From Rhodanobacter sp. C05 (GTDB lineage Bacteria; Pseudomonadota; Gammaproteobacteria; Xanthomonadales; Rhodanobacteraceae), in the NCBI RefSeq assembly GCF_002001165.1, contig NZ_MUNQ01000026.1:1-64000 (forward strand): DNA of 64,000 nt, given 5' to 3'. Below are positions 1 to 6,871 of the stretch, piece after piece. Every line of letters begins with the position of its first letter. The first letter of the stretch is position 1. A program made the translations under genes and the position numbers. Under the pieces are notes generated by a model. It saw only the letters and a program-made list of their open reading frames with translations, did no database searches and was not told where the DNA came from.

Positions 1-117
1 GTTGCAACTCCGCACAGTACTGACACGCACGACGCAGCGAAGAGGACAACATGATGACCAGCATCGGTCCGAAAGCTCAGGGCAAGAGCATCAAGCGCCC
101 GGTATTGATCGGAAGTC

Positions 118-137
118 TCTTACGGAAATGTTAGGTG
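118..137 (-). repeat. right end of a degenerate attC site
   Basis: The core GTTAGGT at 130-136 has the form of an integron core site and coincides with the 3' end of the first cassette gene. The left half of the element was not recognised in bases 1-117, which show nothing else I can support. Low confidence because only one core is visible. Confidence 0.3.
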
Positions 138-486
138 CCGTTTGCGAGCAAGTATGCAGACACTAACGACATGAGTACGAAGAAGGCGAAAAAGTAGTTG
201 AGTGCGGCGATGAGGCAGATGGCGAAACTCTTGAGGTCGGAAGCCTTGCTGCTTCGGGAGAAGTAGACGGCTGTAATGATTGAAGCCGTGATGGCAGCAA
301 AAAGAATACTTGGTGCATAAGGCAGCCAAGCGGAAAAACTCTCGCCCGCCATTGTGACTTTTGGGCCGACGAACGAAGATGCCCAGGCCCATATACTCGC
401 AAGGTCAGTGAAGTGAGCGAAGCTGACACAAGTGCCGCAGCCACGCTGCTTAGAAAAATCCAAATGGCGAGAATCTTACGAGTCAT
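131..486 (-). pseudogene. cassette-borne small membrane protein, reading frame apparently split
   Basis: Two overlapping minus-strand frames share this cassette. The frame starting at 486, four bases from the attC, encodes a good signal-like N-terminus (MTRKILAIWIFLSSVAA). The frame ending at 131 encodes two or three hydrophobic stretches (SILFAAITASIITAVYF and a later YFFAFFVLMSLVSAYLL) and stops inside the attC core, which is typical of cassettes. The simplest reading is one roughly 115-residue membrane protein interrupted by a frameshift around 400-420. Otherwise only one of the two frames is real. Function unknown. Confidence 0.4.
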
Positions 487-489
487 GGC

Positions 490-546
490 ACCTAACGCTG
501 GAGTTAAGCGGCGGCGAAGCCGTCCGCCTTGAACGATGTGTTAGAA
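490..546 (-). repeat. attC site (short class)
   Basis: 57-bp imperfect palindrome bounded by CCTAAC on the left and GTTAGA on the right, with inner arms GGCGGCGAAGCCGTCCGCC. It is one of five near-identical copies in the first 3.3 kb. On the minus strand it lies just 3' of the gene at 556-942. Confidence 0.85.
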
Positions 547-555
547 CCCATGTAC

Positions 556-942
556 CTATAGTACGTGGATGTCGTGGAGGACAACTGCGAAACCATTGGG
601 ACGTTTGAGAAACTCGAACTGGGCAGTAAGGTCCGACCACTGACCATTGAGCGGAAGATCATGAACGTAAGCGTAGCCAGAACGATCGGCTAGTGCGGTG
701 AGACTTGCATGTTGCTGGCCTGAAGCAGAAGACGGCGATGTAACAACAGGCAATATGCTGTTGCCGCCATAGGACCTGAGCGCTGAGGAAAGGTGCTCCG
801 GCTCCCACTTGATGCCGTAGGAATTGGACTCGTCGATTAGAGCCATAGCCTCGGCCGCTTGCCCTTGAGCGAGCAACGCGAACCAGCGAAAGACGAGCTC
901 CCGAAAGGCCGCTTCTGGGTTGATTGGATGACCGTAGAGCAT
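556..942 (-). CDS. hypothetical cassette protein, 128 aa
   Basis: Soluble protein without signal peptide or membrane segment; I do not recognise a family with certainty. The N-terminal half (PEAAFRELVFRWFALLAQGQ, then AMALIDE) looks helical and resembles the start of NTF2/SnoaL-like folds. The C-terminus (FEFLKRPNGFAVVLHDIHVL) looks like beta strands. The start lies 10 bp from the preceding attC and the stop 10 bp from the following one, so the gene fills its cassette exactly. No promoter is visible; expression would depend on a promoter near attI or on read-through. Confidence 0.7.
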   Translation of the reverse strand: MLYGHPINPEAAFRELVFRWFALLAQGQAAEAMALIDESNSYGIKWEPEHLSSALRSYGGNSILPVVTSPSSASGQQHASLTALADRSGYAYVHDLPLNGQWSDLTAQFEFLKRPNGFAVVLHDIHVL

Positions 943-951
943 CGCAATGGG

Positions 952-1008
952 TTCTAACGCTGGAGTTAAGCGGCGGCGAAGCCGTCCGCCTTGAACGAAA
1001 TGTTAGAC
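952..1008 (-). repeat. attC site (short class)
   Basis: Same 57-bp element as at 490-546, with cores TCTAAC and GTTAGA. The 3' end of the SMI1-like gene (stop at 1003-1005) lies inside the right core. Confidence 0.85.
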
Positions 1009-1500
1009 CTCAGCCGCATACACATCGCTGCTGACAAGGCCATTGATGAACGACTGAAAATTGCTAGCTAAGAATGTGACCTGAAGAGGAGAGCATTCGG
1101 TTTCTACGTGAACGACACGAGGCTCGCCAGAAGCACCACAGAGAGAATAGTCGAGCATGACAGCGTCATGGCCCGCTGACGGACACTCGCCTATAACGAT
1201 ACCAATATTTGGGTAGCCCCATTCTTGAATCATAGGTATGGAGCCAAGACTCGCTGAGTCGATGCCCCATTCACCGCCGACACCACGGATGCCGGAAAGC
1301 GCAATGTGGTCTTTAGCCCACAAAGTTGGTGTGGTTGTTGGAAAGCAATCTCGAATGGGAGTGCCTCCGTTGCGAGATTGAAGCAGAGCAATGTACGACG
1401 CCGGCAACTTATAACCGAGAAGGGCCTCAGCCTCTTGCACCATGCCGTCCCGCAAGGGCGGCCCGGTGAAGTATTTGCTGTTGGTCCAGAATTCGTCCAT
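1003..1500 (-). CDS. SMI1/KNR4-family protein, cassette-borne
   Basis: 165-residue soluble protein with the SMI1/KNR4 (SUKH) pattern: an N-terminal helix (VQEAEALLGYKLPASYIALLQSR), the NGG turn, then a beta-rich core with a late aromatic/hydrophobic strand and FINGL near the C-terminus. Known SUKH members include immunity proteins of contact-dependent or polymorphic toxins; that role cannot be shown here because no toxin gene adjoins it. It is a complete integron cassette: the start is 12 bp from one attC and the stop overlaps the core of the next. Family assignment is fairly confident, biological role open. Confidence 0.75.
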   Translation of the reverse strand: MDEFWTNSKYFTGPPLRDGMVQEAEALLGYKLPASYIALLQSRNGGTPIRDCFPTTTPTLWAKDHIALSGIRGVGGEWGIDSASLGSIPMIQEWGYPNIGIVIGECPSAGHDAVMLDYSLCGASGEPRVVHVETECSPLQVTFLASNFQSFINGLVSSDVYAAEV

Positions 1501-1512
1501 GTCTGTTCTGAG

Positions 1513-1604
1513 GTCTAACGCCTAAGCTAAGCGGCCTGCGCGGCCGCGGTGTGTGATCGCGCGAGCAGCTTACTCCGCCGGTCCGCTTGAGCGCATAGTT
1601 AGGC
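1513..1604 (-). repeat. attC site (long class)
   Basis: 92-bp attC with outer cores TCTAAC and GTTAGG, inner arms GCCTAAGCTAAGCGG and CCGCTTGAGCGCATAG, and a longer GC-rich centre. It belongs to a different class from its neighbours and matches, in the opposite orientation, the site at 46769-46863. Confidence 0.8.
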
Positions 1605-1620
1605 CACTTCACCGTGACCA

Positions 1621-2121
1621 CTACCGCTTGCTCTTTTCGAGGTACTCCATGCACTGGCTGCCAAACGGATGGCTCATGATGCCGCGCCTGACATGAAGCA
1701 AGAAGGTCTTGGCCTCCTCGGGTGATCTCCTCACCTGCGCGTGGTTCTGCCACATGAAGGCGAAATGCAGAGCAAACGGAGACTTTTGATAGTAGTGGAT
1801 TAGAACTACGGGCGGATGGAGGTCAGGCACCCATGCTTCAATCAAGAGAACATCGCGCTTTTTCCCATCGCCAGGGTCTATGAGACCTTCGCGACCGGAG
1901 CTCCAACCATCTGGCCCCAATGCGCGATCCTCACATGCCTTAACGGCCAAACCGACTGCTTGCTCTTGCGTTTGTGCCGGATAAGGAATTGGACGAGGCG
2001 TTTCCTTGCTCCAATGCACAACGAACGGAACCATCAGTTCGTTGTCAGCCATCACGTGCTGCAAGTTGACGGCCTGGCAAAATGCGTACCCTGTGTATAA
2101 GGCAAGTGCATCGACGTTCAA
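1621..2121 (-). CDS. hypothetical cassette protein, 166 aa
   Basis: Soluble protein of no family I recognise. It carries a proline-rich stretch (SKETPRPIPYPAQ), a segment that reads like two beta strands (DVLLIEAWVPD and PVVLIHYYQ), and a charged C-terminus (MEYLEKSKR). No signal peptide or membrane segment. It lies between a long-class and a short-class attC with short flanks, so it is a complete cassette. Confidence 0.7.
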   Translation of the reverse strand: MNVDALALYTGYAFCQAVNLQHVMADNELMVPFVVHWSKETPRPIPYPAQTQEQAVGLAVKACEDRALGPDGWSSGREGLIDPGDGKKRDVLLIEAWVPDLHPPVVLIHYYQKSPFALHFAFMWQNHAQVRRSPEEAKTFLLHVRRGIMSHPFGSQCMEYLEKSKR

Positions 2122-2139
2122 CTGTACTCTCCCATTGTG

Positions 2140-2196
2140 GCCTAACGCTGGAGTTAAGCGGCGCCGGAGGCGTCCGCCTTGAACGATTGGTTAGGC
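2140..2196 (-). repeat. attC site (short class)
   Basis: Same 57-bp family; cores CCTAAC and GTTAGG. The inner arms differ by compensating changes (GGCGCCGGAGGCGTCCGCC), so the fold is kept while the sequence drifts. Confidence 0.85.
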
Positions 2197-2203
2197 CCCA
2201 GCA

Positions 2204-2650
2204 TTACGATTTGGAGCGTCCGCCCTGTGCGAAGATACCAAGTAAAAATATGGGCGCAGTTAGCGCCGCCATGAGAACGCTCTCGATCTCGTTTTGTAGC
2301 CGGGGGCCCGGCTCACCGAGCTCCGAGATGCCAGGATCAGACCCGACGTAATAGACCAGCACTGAAGTGCCGACCTCTAGCGATCCAAATTTCGGGTTGC
2401 CGGAGCCGACTGTCCCGACCCCTTTGTATGTGTTACCGGCTACCTGATAGGAGTAGCGCACGCCCTGGTGATCTTCGGGTTCTAGAGCTATGACTGTTCC
2501 AGAAGTCTTGATGCCTTGGGAGTCGAGCGCGTAATAGCGATGCAGATTTTGTGATCCAAGAAGGCTGCCGATCGCGAGTGCCAATACGATCCAGAGGCCA
2601 ACATACATAAGCGCCTTGTGTTTGGAATTGTTGACGACGGTTGAGGACAT
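2204..2650 (-). CDS. DUF3592-like membrane protein, cassette-borne
   Basis: About 148 residues. An N-terminal membrane helix (LMYVGLWIVLALAIGSLLG) is followed by an extracytoplasmic beta domain (TSGTVIALEPEDHQGVRYSY, then VGTSVLVYYVGSDPG) and a C-terminal helix (LMAALTAPIFLLGIF). This layout and the VxVYYxxxxPG segment are those of DUF3592 proteins, whose function is unknown. I chose the ATG at 2650 (MSSTVV) over an upstream ATG at 2665; either is possible. It fills a complete cassette between two short-class attC sites. Confidence 0.7.
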   Translation of the reverse strand: MSSTVVNNSKHKALMYVGLWIVLALAIGSLLGSQNLHRYYALDSQGIKTSGTVIALEPEDHQGVRYSYQVAGNTYKGVGTVGSGNPKFGSLEVGTSVLVYYVGSDPGISELGEPGPRLQNEIESVLMAALTAPIFLLGIFAQGGRSKS

Positions 2651-2669
2651 AGACTGACCTGCCAATCTG

Positions 2670-2726
2670 GCCTAACGCTGGAGTTAAGCGGCGGCGTAGC
2701 CGTCCGCCTTGAACGAAATGTTAGAC
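2670..2726 (-). repeat. attC site (short class)
   Basis: 57-bp element almost identical to the one at 952-1008; cores CCTAAC and GTTAGA. It is followed by an 86-bp stretch before the next stop codon, longer than in the other cassettes, in which I see no gene. Confidence 0.85.
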
Positions 2727-2812
2727 GCCAGCGCGCTGCGCCAGCCCTTTGCGGACACGATAGCGCCGCTTTGAATGCCCGGCAATGCCGCGAAAGTTGT
2801 GGCCTGCACTTT

Positions 2813-3226
2813 CTAGTGCCTGCATGGATATTGCAGTTGCAGATCCTTGACAGCGCTCTTGATGCCATACCTCTCAGCGGTTTCTGCGTCGATGCAAAGG
2901 CCGTTACGCGGAATGCCAGACCAACCAAGGGTCGCCTTACCGTTGATGCTCTTGACCAAAAGATAGTAGTTCGATCCTTGGATGGGTTCTGGCGTTCTCC
3001 AAGTTAGAGTGATAAGCCGGTTCGGCAGTGTGCCGATCAAAATCCTTGAGACCTTAAAGGTAAGCCGATAGGTCCCGTCAACGGTGACATGATTTGTGGG
3101 GACACTAACGTCTTGCACATGCACCAATCGTGCAGCGACAAGCGCAACTTCAGATGGAGCTGCATACGTTACGGGAGCTACCACACTCAGAACCAACACT
3201 AGAATTGCGGCAGTCTTGAACAACAT
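2813..3226 (-). CDS. hypothetical exported cassette protein, 137 aa
   Basis: A clear signal peptide (MLFKTAAILVLVLSVVAPVTYA) is followed by a beta-rich domain (TYRLTFKVSRILIG, NRLITLTWRT, SNYYLLVKSINGKATLGW) with two cysteines, one near the C-terminus. It is probably periplasmic. I see no catalytic motif and recognise no family. A GTG at 3250 in the same frame would only lengthen the signal peptide, so the ATG at 3226 is preferred. Complete cassette. Confidence 0.65.
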   Translation of the reverse strand: MLFKTAAILVLVLSVVAPVTYAAPSEVALVAARLVHVQDVSVPTNHVTVDGTYRLTFKVSRILIGTLPNRLITLTWRTPEPIQGSNYYLLVKSINGKATLGWSGIPRNGLCIDAETAERYGIKSAVKDLQLQYPCRH

Positions 3227-3267
3227 GATCACCAATTTCTGTAGATACACGAGACAATTCGTGTGAG

Positions 3268-3320
3268 GTCTAACGCTAGAGTTGAGCGGCGGCGAAGCCG
3301 CCTTGAACGAATTGTTAGGC
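3268..3320 (-). repeat. attC site (short class, diverged)
   Basis: 53-bp variant of the short class: TCTAACGCTAGAGTTGAGCG on the left, GTTAGGC on the right, with a 4-bp deletion in the inner arm. The divergence suggests an older cassette end. Confidence 0.8.
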
Positions 3321-3325
3321 CGCCT

Positions 3326-3739
3326 TTAGTACGGAGCATTCCTAACAACGATATGGCTTGCAGACGCGATGCAGACGAATTGCATGTGCATGGGCTTTTG
3401 CTCGCTGAGTGGTCGCACAACTATGTCTGCGTAAAGCACGTTGCCGGGGCTAATAACGCGAGCAACATTAACAGGCAAGTCGCACGTAGCCCAGTCAGGA
3501 AAACCTAGATACCGCTTTGTGCCTACAGGCCAGATCCAAACTGAAATCGTATCGGCGCCGATCTGCAAACGTGCGTGTATGGATTTGCAAGGGCTGACGA
3601 ATCTAGAGGCAGAAGATGCACACACATCTTTCGCCGGAATGTTGCCGCCTTGTGCAGCCCAACAGGCACCGCTAGGGCCCGAAAGAAACAAGCCCGCTGA
3701 AATTTGAAGGCATAGCGCAAAGGAGCGCGGTTTCATCAT
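3326..3739 (-). CDS. hypothetical exported protein, first cassette of the array
   Basis: 137 residues with a cleavable signal peptide (ending ...GPSGACWAAQ) and several cysteines (CASSASRFVSPCK, WATCDLP, FVCIAS), suggesting a disulphide-bonded periplasmic protein. No family recognised. Its start codon is 2 bp from the core GTTAGGC at the putative attI, which makes it the first, most recently inserted cassette of the minus-strand array. Confidence 0.65.
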   Translation of the reverse strand: MMKPRSFALCLQISAGLFLSGPSGACWAAQGGNIPAKDVCASSASRFVSPCKSIHARLQIGADTISVWIWPVGTKRYLGFPDWATCDLPVNVARVISPGNVLYADIVVRPLSEQKPMHMQFVCIASASHIVVRNAPY

Positions 3740-3740
3740 T

Positions 3741-3882
3741 GAGGCCTAACTACTGAATAGACGGACCCACGGGTCCGGTTATACATCCCTGATCCCCAGC
3801 CAAAGATTCGGCGTAAGGCTCTGATTCAACGCGAGCTTATCTGTGCTGGGTCCGGCTAACAACCAGACGTATAACCGGACCC
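3741..3882 (-). other. candidate attI region and array boundary
   Basis: A core GTTAGGC (minus strand, 3741-3748) marks the point where cassettes begin, but no attC follows on the right. Instead there is about 120 bp with an inverted pair, GGGTCCGGTTATAC at 3770-3783 and GTATAACCGGACCC near 3869-3882. It lies between the first cassette and the divergent integrase stump, which is where attI and the cassette promoter sit in integrons. I cannot point to a specific promoter. Identification is by position. Confidence 0.5.
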
Positions 3883-3950
3883 AGTGGACTGGTTCTATCA
3901 CCTAAGCTCATCCCATTTCGACCACATGGAGCGACCGTCATGGTGTGAAC
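3871..3950 (+). repeat. 80-bp repeat, copy A (integrase upstream region)
   Basis: Spans the segment beginning ATAACCGGACCCAGTGGACT and ending at the integrase start (ACCACATGGAGCGACCGTC). It aligns over its whole length with 5188-5267 in the same orientation, differing at roughly a quarter of positions. It indicates a duplicated integron platform. Confidence 0.75.
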
Positions 3951-4129
3951 TTCCCGCAACACCTCCCCCCGCCCTACGCCTTATGAATCAGATCTCCACG
4001 ATCTGCCGGCGGCGACACCTGAGTCAGCGCACCGAGGAGGCTTATCGCTTCTGGATTCGGCGATACATCCTGTTCCACTGCAAGCAGCACCCTCGCGACA
4101 TCGGGCCGGCCGCGTCATCGTGTTTGTGA
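3926..4129 (+). pseudogene. intI: integron integrase intI, N-terminal stump
   Basis: Residues following LRLMNQISTICRRRHLS, then QRTEEAYRFWIRRYILFHCK and QHPRDIG, match the N-terminal SAM-like domain of integron tyrosine recombinases (family pattern: RxxHYSxRTExAYxxWIRRFIxFHxxRHPxxxG). Homology stops near 4108, after about 60 residues. The catalytic domain (R, HxxR, Y) and the IntI-specific insertion are missing, so the gene cannot make a working recombinase. It is transcribed away from the minus-strand cassettes, the usual intI/array geometry. Start taken at the ATG at 3926; the ATG at 3983 is an alternative. Confidence 0.8.
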
Positions 4130-4173
4130 ACTACTCGGCGGGCGAGTTGCACGAGGAGTCCGCACACAAATGG

Positions 4174-4623
4174 TCAGGTGCCAGATGTGATCAGCTCAAC
4201 ATCCGGAACCCACAGTTGCGACCATCGTGCGACCTTTTCACCCGGAGCCAGCAATTGCGGCGAAGACGGGGCCGCACTCCCAAAGCCCGTCGGCCCCTCC
4301 AGGGATCGTGCATTGACGGCTCCGTAGATGCGCGCATTTTGCTCAAAGACGACTGCAACCAGCACGCCGCATCGATCGCAGAGCAGGAATTCGGCAGTAT
4401 TTGATCCCTGCCTGTACCGGCGCAGTGCACCTGGGCTCCGCATGATTACAGACAGTTGCCCGGCCGGATCTGAAACGTAGGCGGCACCGTGCTTTTGGCA
4501 GAACGAGCAATCGCAGGCCCGAGGGACAATGCTTGCCGGGTCCAGCGCGGTCGAAAAGGTTACGTGAAGCTGACCGCAGTGACAGCCGCCACGAAACACA
4601 AATGCATTATTCAATGACGGCAT
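4174..4623 (-). CDS. GFA/CENP-V family zinc protein
   Basis: 149 residues with the zinc-ligand pattern of the GFA (glutathione-dependent formaldehyde-activating enzyme-like) family: GGCHCGQLHV near residue 12, CDCSFCQKHG near 37 and LCDRCGV near 80, plus the conserved late segment RIYGAVNARSLEG. Members bind two zinc ions and include S-(hydroxymethyl)glutathione synthase, but most are uncharacterised, so the substrate is unknown. The gene looks intact. Its 3' end runs directly into the integrase stump, so the attC expected there is missing. A C-terminal remnant of a second copy lies at 48343-48408. Confidence 0.85.
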   Translation of the reverse strand: MPSLNNAFVFRGGCHCGQLHVTFSTALDPASIVPRACDCSFCQKHGAAYVSDPAGQLSVIMRSPGALRRYRQGSNTAEFLLCDRCGVLVAVVFEQNARIYGAVNARSLEGPTGFGSAAPSSPQLLAPGEKVARWSQLWVPDVELITSGT

Positions 4624-4633
4624 CGTTGCACCT

Positions 4634-4707
4634 GGAACCTGACGTTTGAGACAAGCCTCCCGCAGATGGCGCAGCCAGGAGCGATGCGTCTTGACCGACG
4701 GTTAGAC
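4634..4707 (-). repeat. possible degenerate attC between the GFA and VOC genes
   Basis: ACCTGAC at the left and GTTAGAC at 4701-4707 could be decayed cores about 70 bp apart, in the right place between two cassette-like genes. The inner arms do not pair well, so this may be only a single surviving core. Confidence 0.3.
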
Positions 4708-4738
4708 CGAAGATTTTTGCTGAGGCCGATTGCCCTGG

Positions 4739-5125
4739 TCATTGGCCGGCAGGCGGCTGCCAAAGTTCCACCTTGTTTCCTTCCGGATCGATGACCCAGG
4801 CAAACTTCCCGTACTCGGAATCGTCAATCTTCTCGAGAACGTTGCAGCCTTCTTCGCGCAAGACTTTAACCAGGGCGTGCAGATCCTCCACCCGGTAATT
4901 GACCATGAACGTTGCAGTGCTGGGTGCAAACTGGTCACCTTGCGCCGAACCAATCGACCAGACGGTTGTTCCGGCAACCGGCTTGCCTTCATCGTCGGTC
5001 CAGGTGAAAGCTGTGCCACCCCATCCTTGGACATCGATTCCAAGGTGCTGCTTGTACCAGGCCTGTAGTGCTGGAGCGTCTTTGGCTTTGAAGAAGATGC
5101 CGCCAATGCCAGTGACTCGCTTCAT
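4739..5125 (-). CDS. VOC-family (glyoxalase/bleomycin resistance-like) protein
   Basis: 128 residues with the paired beta-alpha-beta-beta-beta modules of vicinal oxygen chelate proteins: ITGIGGIFFKAKD-type start, ALQAWYKQHLGID, then DSEYGKFAWVIDPEGNKVELWQPP, the classic C-terminal metal-ligand segment (E in VELWQP). Substrate cannot be told from sequence. Start at 5125 (MKRVTG) is supported by a GGAGG ribosome site 6 bp upstream. It behaves as a cassette: a diverged attC left-end sequence (GGCCTGACACTGGAGTCAA at 5174-5192) precedes it. Confidence 0.85.
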   Translation of the reverse strand: MKRVTGIGGIFFKAKDAPALQAWYKQHLGIDVQGWGGTAFTWTDDEGKPVAGTTVWSIGSAQGDQFAPSTATFMVNYRVEDLHALVKVLREEGCNVLEKIDDSEYGKFAWVIDPEGNKVELWQPPAGQ

Positions 5126-5170
5126 GGAACCTCCGATGGACGTGTGGTGATGAGGGAGAGTGCGTTTTCT

Positions 5171-5267
5171 GCGGCCTGACACTGGAGTCAACCGGACCCA
5201 GCAGACTGGCCCTATCGCGTAATTTTGTCCCATTTCGTCCACAAGGAGCGACTGTCGTGTGTAGAAC
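5171..5267 (+). repeat. 80-bp repeat, copy B, preceded by an attC-like edge
   Basis: 5188-5267 repeats 3871-3950 in the same orientation, but the integrase start codon is lost (ACAAGGAGCG where copy A has ACATGGAGCG) and no integrase coding sequence follows. The preceding bases resemble the left half of the short-class attC. The remaining stretch to 5492 shows no convincing gene; it presumably holds the promoter of the OmpA-like gene. Confidence 0.65.
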
Positions 5268-5492
5268 GGCCTAGCCTACTTTAACTAGCAGGCTTCTTCG
5301 ATTTGCGCTCTGAAGCCGACCTCACTCCGAAAACAGCTCGCTTTTTCGTCAATGCAAAGGATGCGTCGAGCACCAGATCCGGCAGAAAATGCCGGCCCTG
5401 TTGACGCACGCTCAACAGGCCATGACAGCTTTTGTTGTTGCGGCGCTTTGGCCTAGGATGCCGGTCGACATTTCCGTCAGGGGGGATCGGCA

Positions 5493-6743
5493 ATGCAAAA
5501 GCATGGCTTTCGTCTGATCGGGTTGCTTCTGCTTCTGGGCCTGTCGTTGACACCAATGCATGCATTGGTGGCCGGGGAAGCTGGCAAGGACTGCCCATTC
5601 GTCGGTTCGCTGGACAGCTTCGCGCCGTCGCGTGATCTGGACTGGGTCCCCTACACGCAGCTGGATTTCAGGACCGCCGACGGCAAGGTCACCAAGTTCG
5701 GCAAGCTCTGCTATCAGCAATACGACCTCAAGCCCGGCCAGCAGAAAATGAGCGGGCTCGAGATCATGTCGAACTACGCGCAGGCGATGGCAGCCGCCGG
5801 CGCCCAGATCACCAACACCAAGCGCGCCGACGACGACGATATCTATGCGACGCTGACCAAGGACGGTGCGGAATACTGGTTCTATATCTGGGAAGGCAAT
5901 GGCGATGTTGTCGGCGTGAAAGTGCTGCAGATCGCGCCGTTCAAGTATTCGATGCTCCCACCGAGCGGCAACGACTATGCACCGCTCGGCCATATGCCGC
6001 ATTCGGTTGCCAGGGCTCCCTACAAATCGAACTACGAAGAAGTGGCGTTCCGCGTGCAATCAGGCAATTCGACCCAGGTCGTCAAGGTCCGTGGCACCCA
6101 CTACAAGGTGGTCTACGATTTTTCGAACTATCGGAAGGGCCCTTACACGAGCTACCTCGAAGTCCAGCAGAACTATCGCGCAGCGCTCAAGGACATGGGC
6201 GCCGACATTCTCTTCGCCGCTCCTGACGACGACCCGCACACGGTCGCTCGCTTCGACAACAAGGGCACGACGGTGTGGATGGATATCGACAGCAATGGCG
6301 CCGCCGGGGTCATCGCATCGGTCACCGTCGATGTGATCGAGGAAAAGCCCTTGCAGATGACGATCAAGCCGCCGCAGGCCGGCGAGATGAAGACCGCGCT
6401 CGACCACGACGGCAAGATCATTCTCTATGTCAACTTCGACTTCAACAAGGCCACGTTGAAGCCCGATGCACAGCCGGTGATCGCACAGGTGGCGGCGCTG
6501 CTGAAGGCCAATCCGGACCTCAAGTTCTCCGTCGAAGGTCATACCGACAACATCGGCCAGCATGACTACAACCTGAAATTGTCAAAGGACCGCGCGGCCG
6601 CGGTGGTCGCAGCGCTGGTGGCTCAGTCGATCGATGCCAGCCGCCTTAGCTCGACAGGTTACGGTCCCGACAAACCGATTGCTCCGAATGATACGGAGGA
6701 AGGGCGCGCCAAGAACCGACGGGTGGAGTTGGTCAAGAAATAA
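5493..6743 (+). CDS. OmpA-family cell-wall-anchoring protein
   Basis: 416 residues. A signal peptide (ending near HALVAG) is followed by about 270 residues with two DUF4892-like or unassigned repeats: MSGLEIMSNYAQAMAAAGAQI with EYWFYIW, then TSYLEVQQNYRAALKDMGADI with TVWMDID. A C-terminal OmpA domain follows (about residues 305-416): VNFDFNKATLKPDAQPVI, the peptidoglycan-binding EGHTDNIG, LSKDRAAAVV and GRAKNRRVEL. The domain should bind diaminopimelate in peptidoglycan, placing the protein in the periplasm or outer membrane. No beta-barrel is evident. The ribosome site GGGGGATCGG precedes the ATG. A hairpin follows the gene. Confidence 0.85.
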   Translation: MQKHGFRLIGLLLLLGLSLTPMHALVAGEAGKDCPFVGSLDSFAPSRDLDWVPYTQLDFRTADGKVTKFGKLCYQQYDLKPGQQKMSGLEIMSNYAQAMAAAGAQITNTKRADDDDIYATLTKDGAEYWFYIWEGNGDVVGVKVLQIAPFKYSMLPPSGNDYAPLGHMPHSVARAPYKSNYEEVAFRVQSGNSTQVVKVRGTHYKVVYDFSNYRKGPYTSYLEVQQNYRAALKDMGADILFAAPDDDPHTVARFDNKGTTVWMDIDSNGAAGVIASVTVDVIEEKPLQMTIKPPQAGEMKTALDHDGKIILYVNFDFNKATLKPDAQPVIAQVAALLKANPDLKFSVEGHTDNIGQHDYNLKLSKDRAAAVVAALVAQSIDASRLSSTGYGPDKPIAPNDTEEGRAKNRRVELVKK

Positions 6744-6802
6744 GTGTTTCTGTTGTTACGCCACTCATCAGCCCTACCCAGACAGCGCATCAATAAGGGG
6801 GC

Positions 6803-6833
6803 AGAGACATTTCTAGTCGTGAGAAATGTCTCT
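6803..6833. terminator. 12-bp perfect hairpin between convergent genes
   Basis: AGAGACATTTCT and AGAAATGTCTCT pair perfectly around a 7-nt loop, between the 3' ends of the OmpA-like gene and the RND pump gene. No T-tract follows on either strand, so it could be a repeat element rather than a classical terminator. Confidence 0.5.
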
Positions 6834-6871
6834 AGCGCTCCAAAGAACGCTCACGCTTACTGACAGCCAGA

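Noticed and set aside
4120-4404. Plus-strand frame continuing after the integrase stump
   Set aside because: It is mostly antisense to the GFA gene and does not resemble the missing part of an integrase.
5281-5598. 105-residue minus-strand frame ending in a Lys/Arg-rich tail
   Set aside because: Its N-terminal half is antisense to the start of the OmpA-like gene and it has no ribosome site; the tail alone matches nothing I know.
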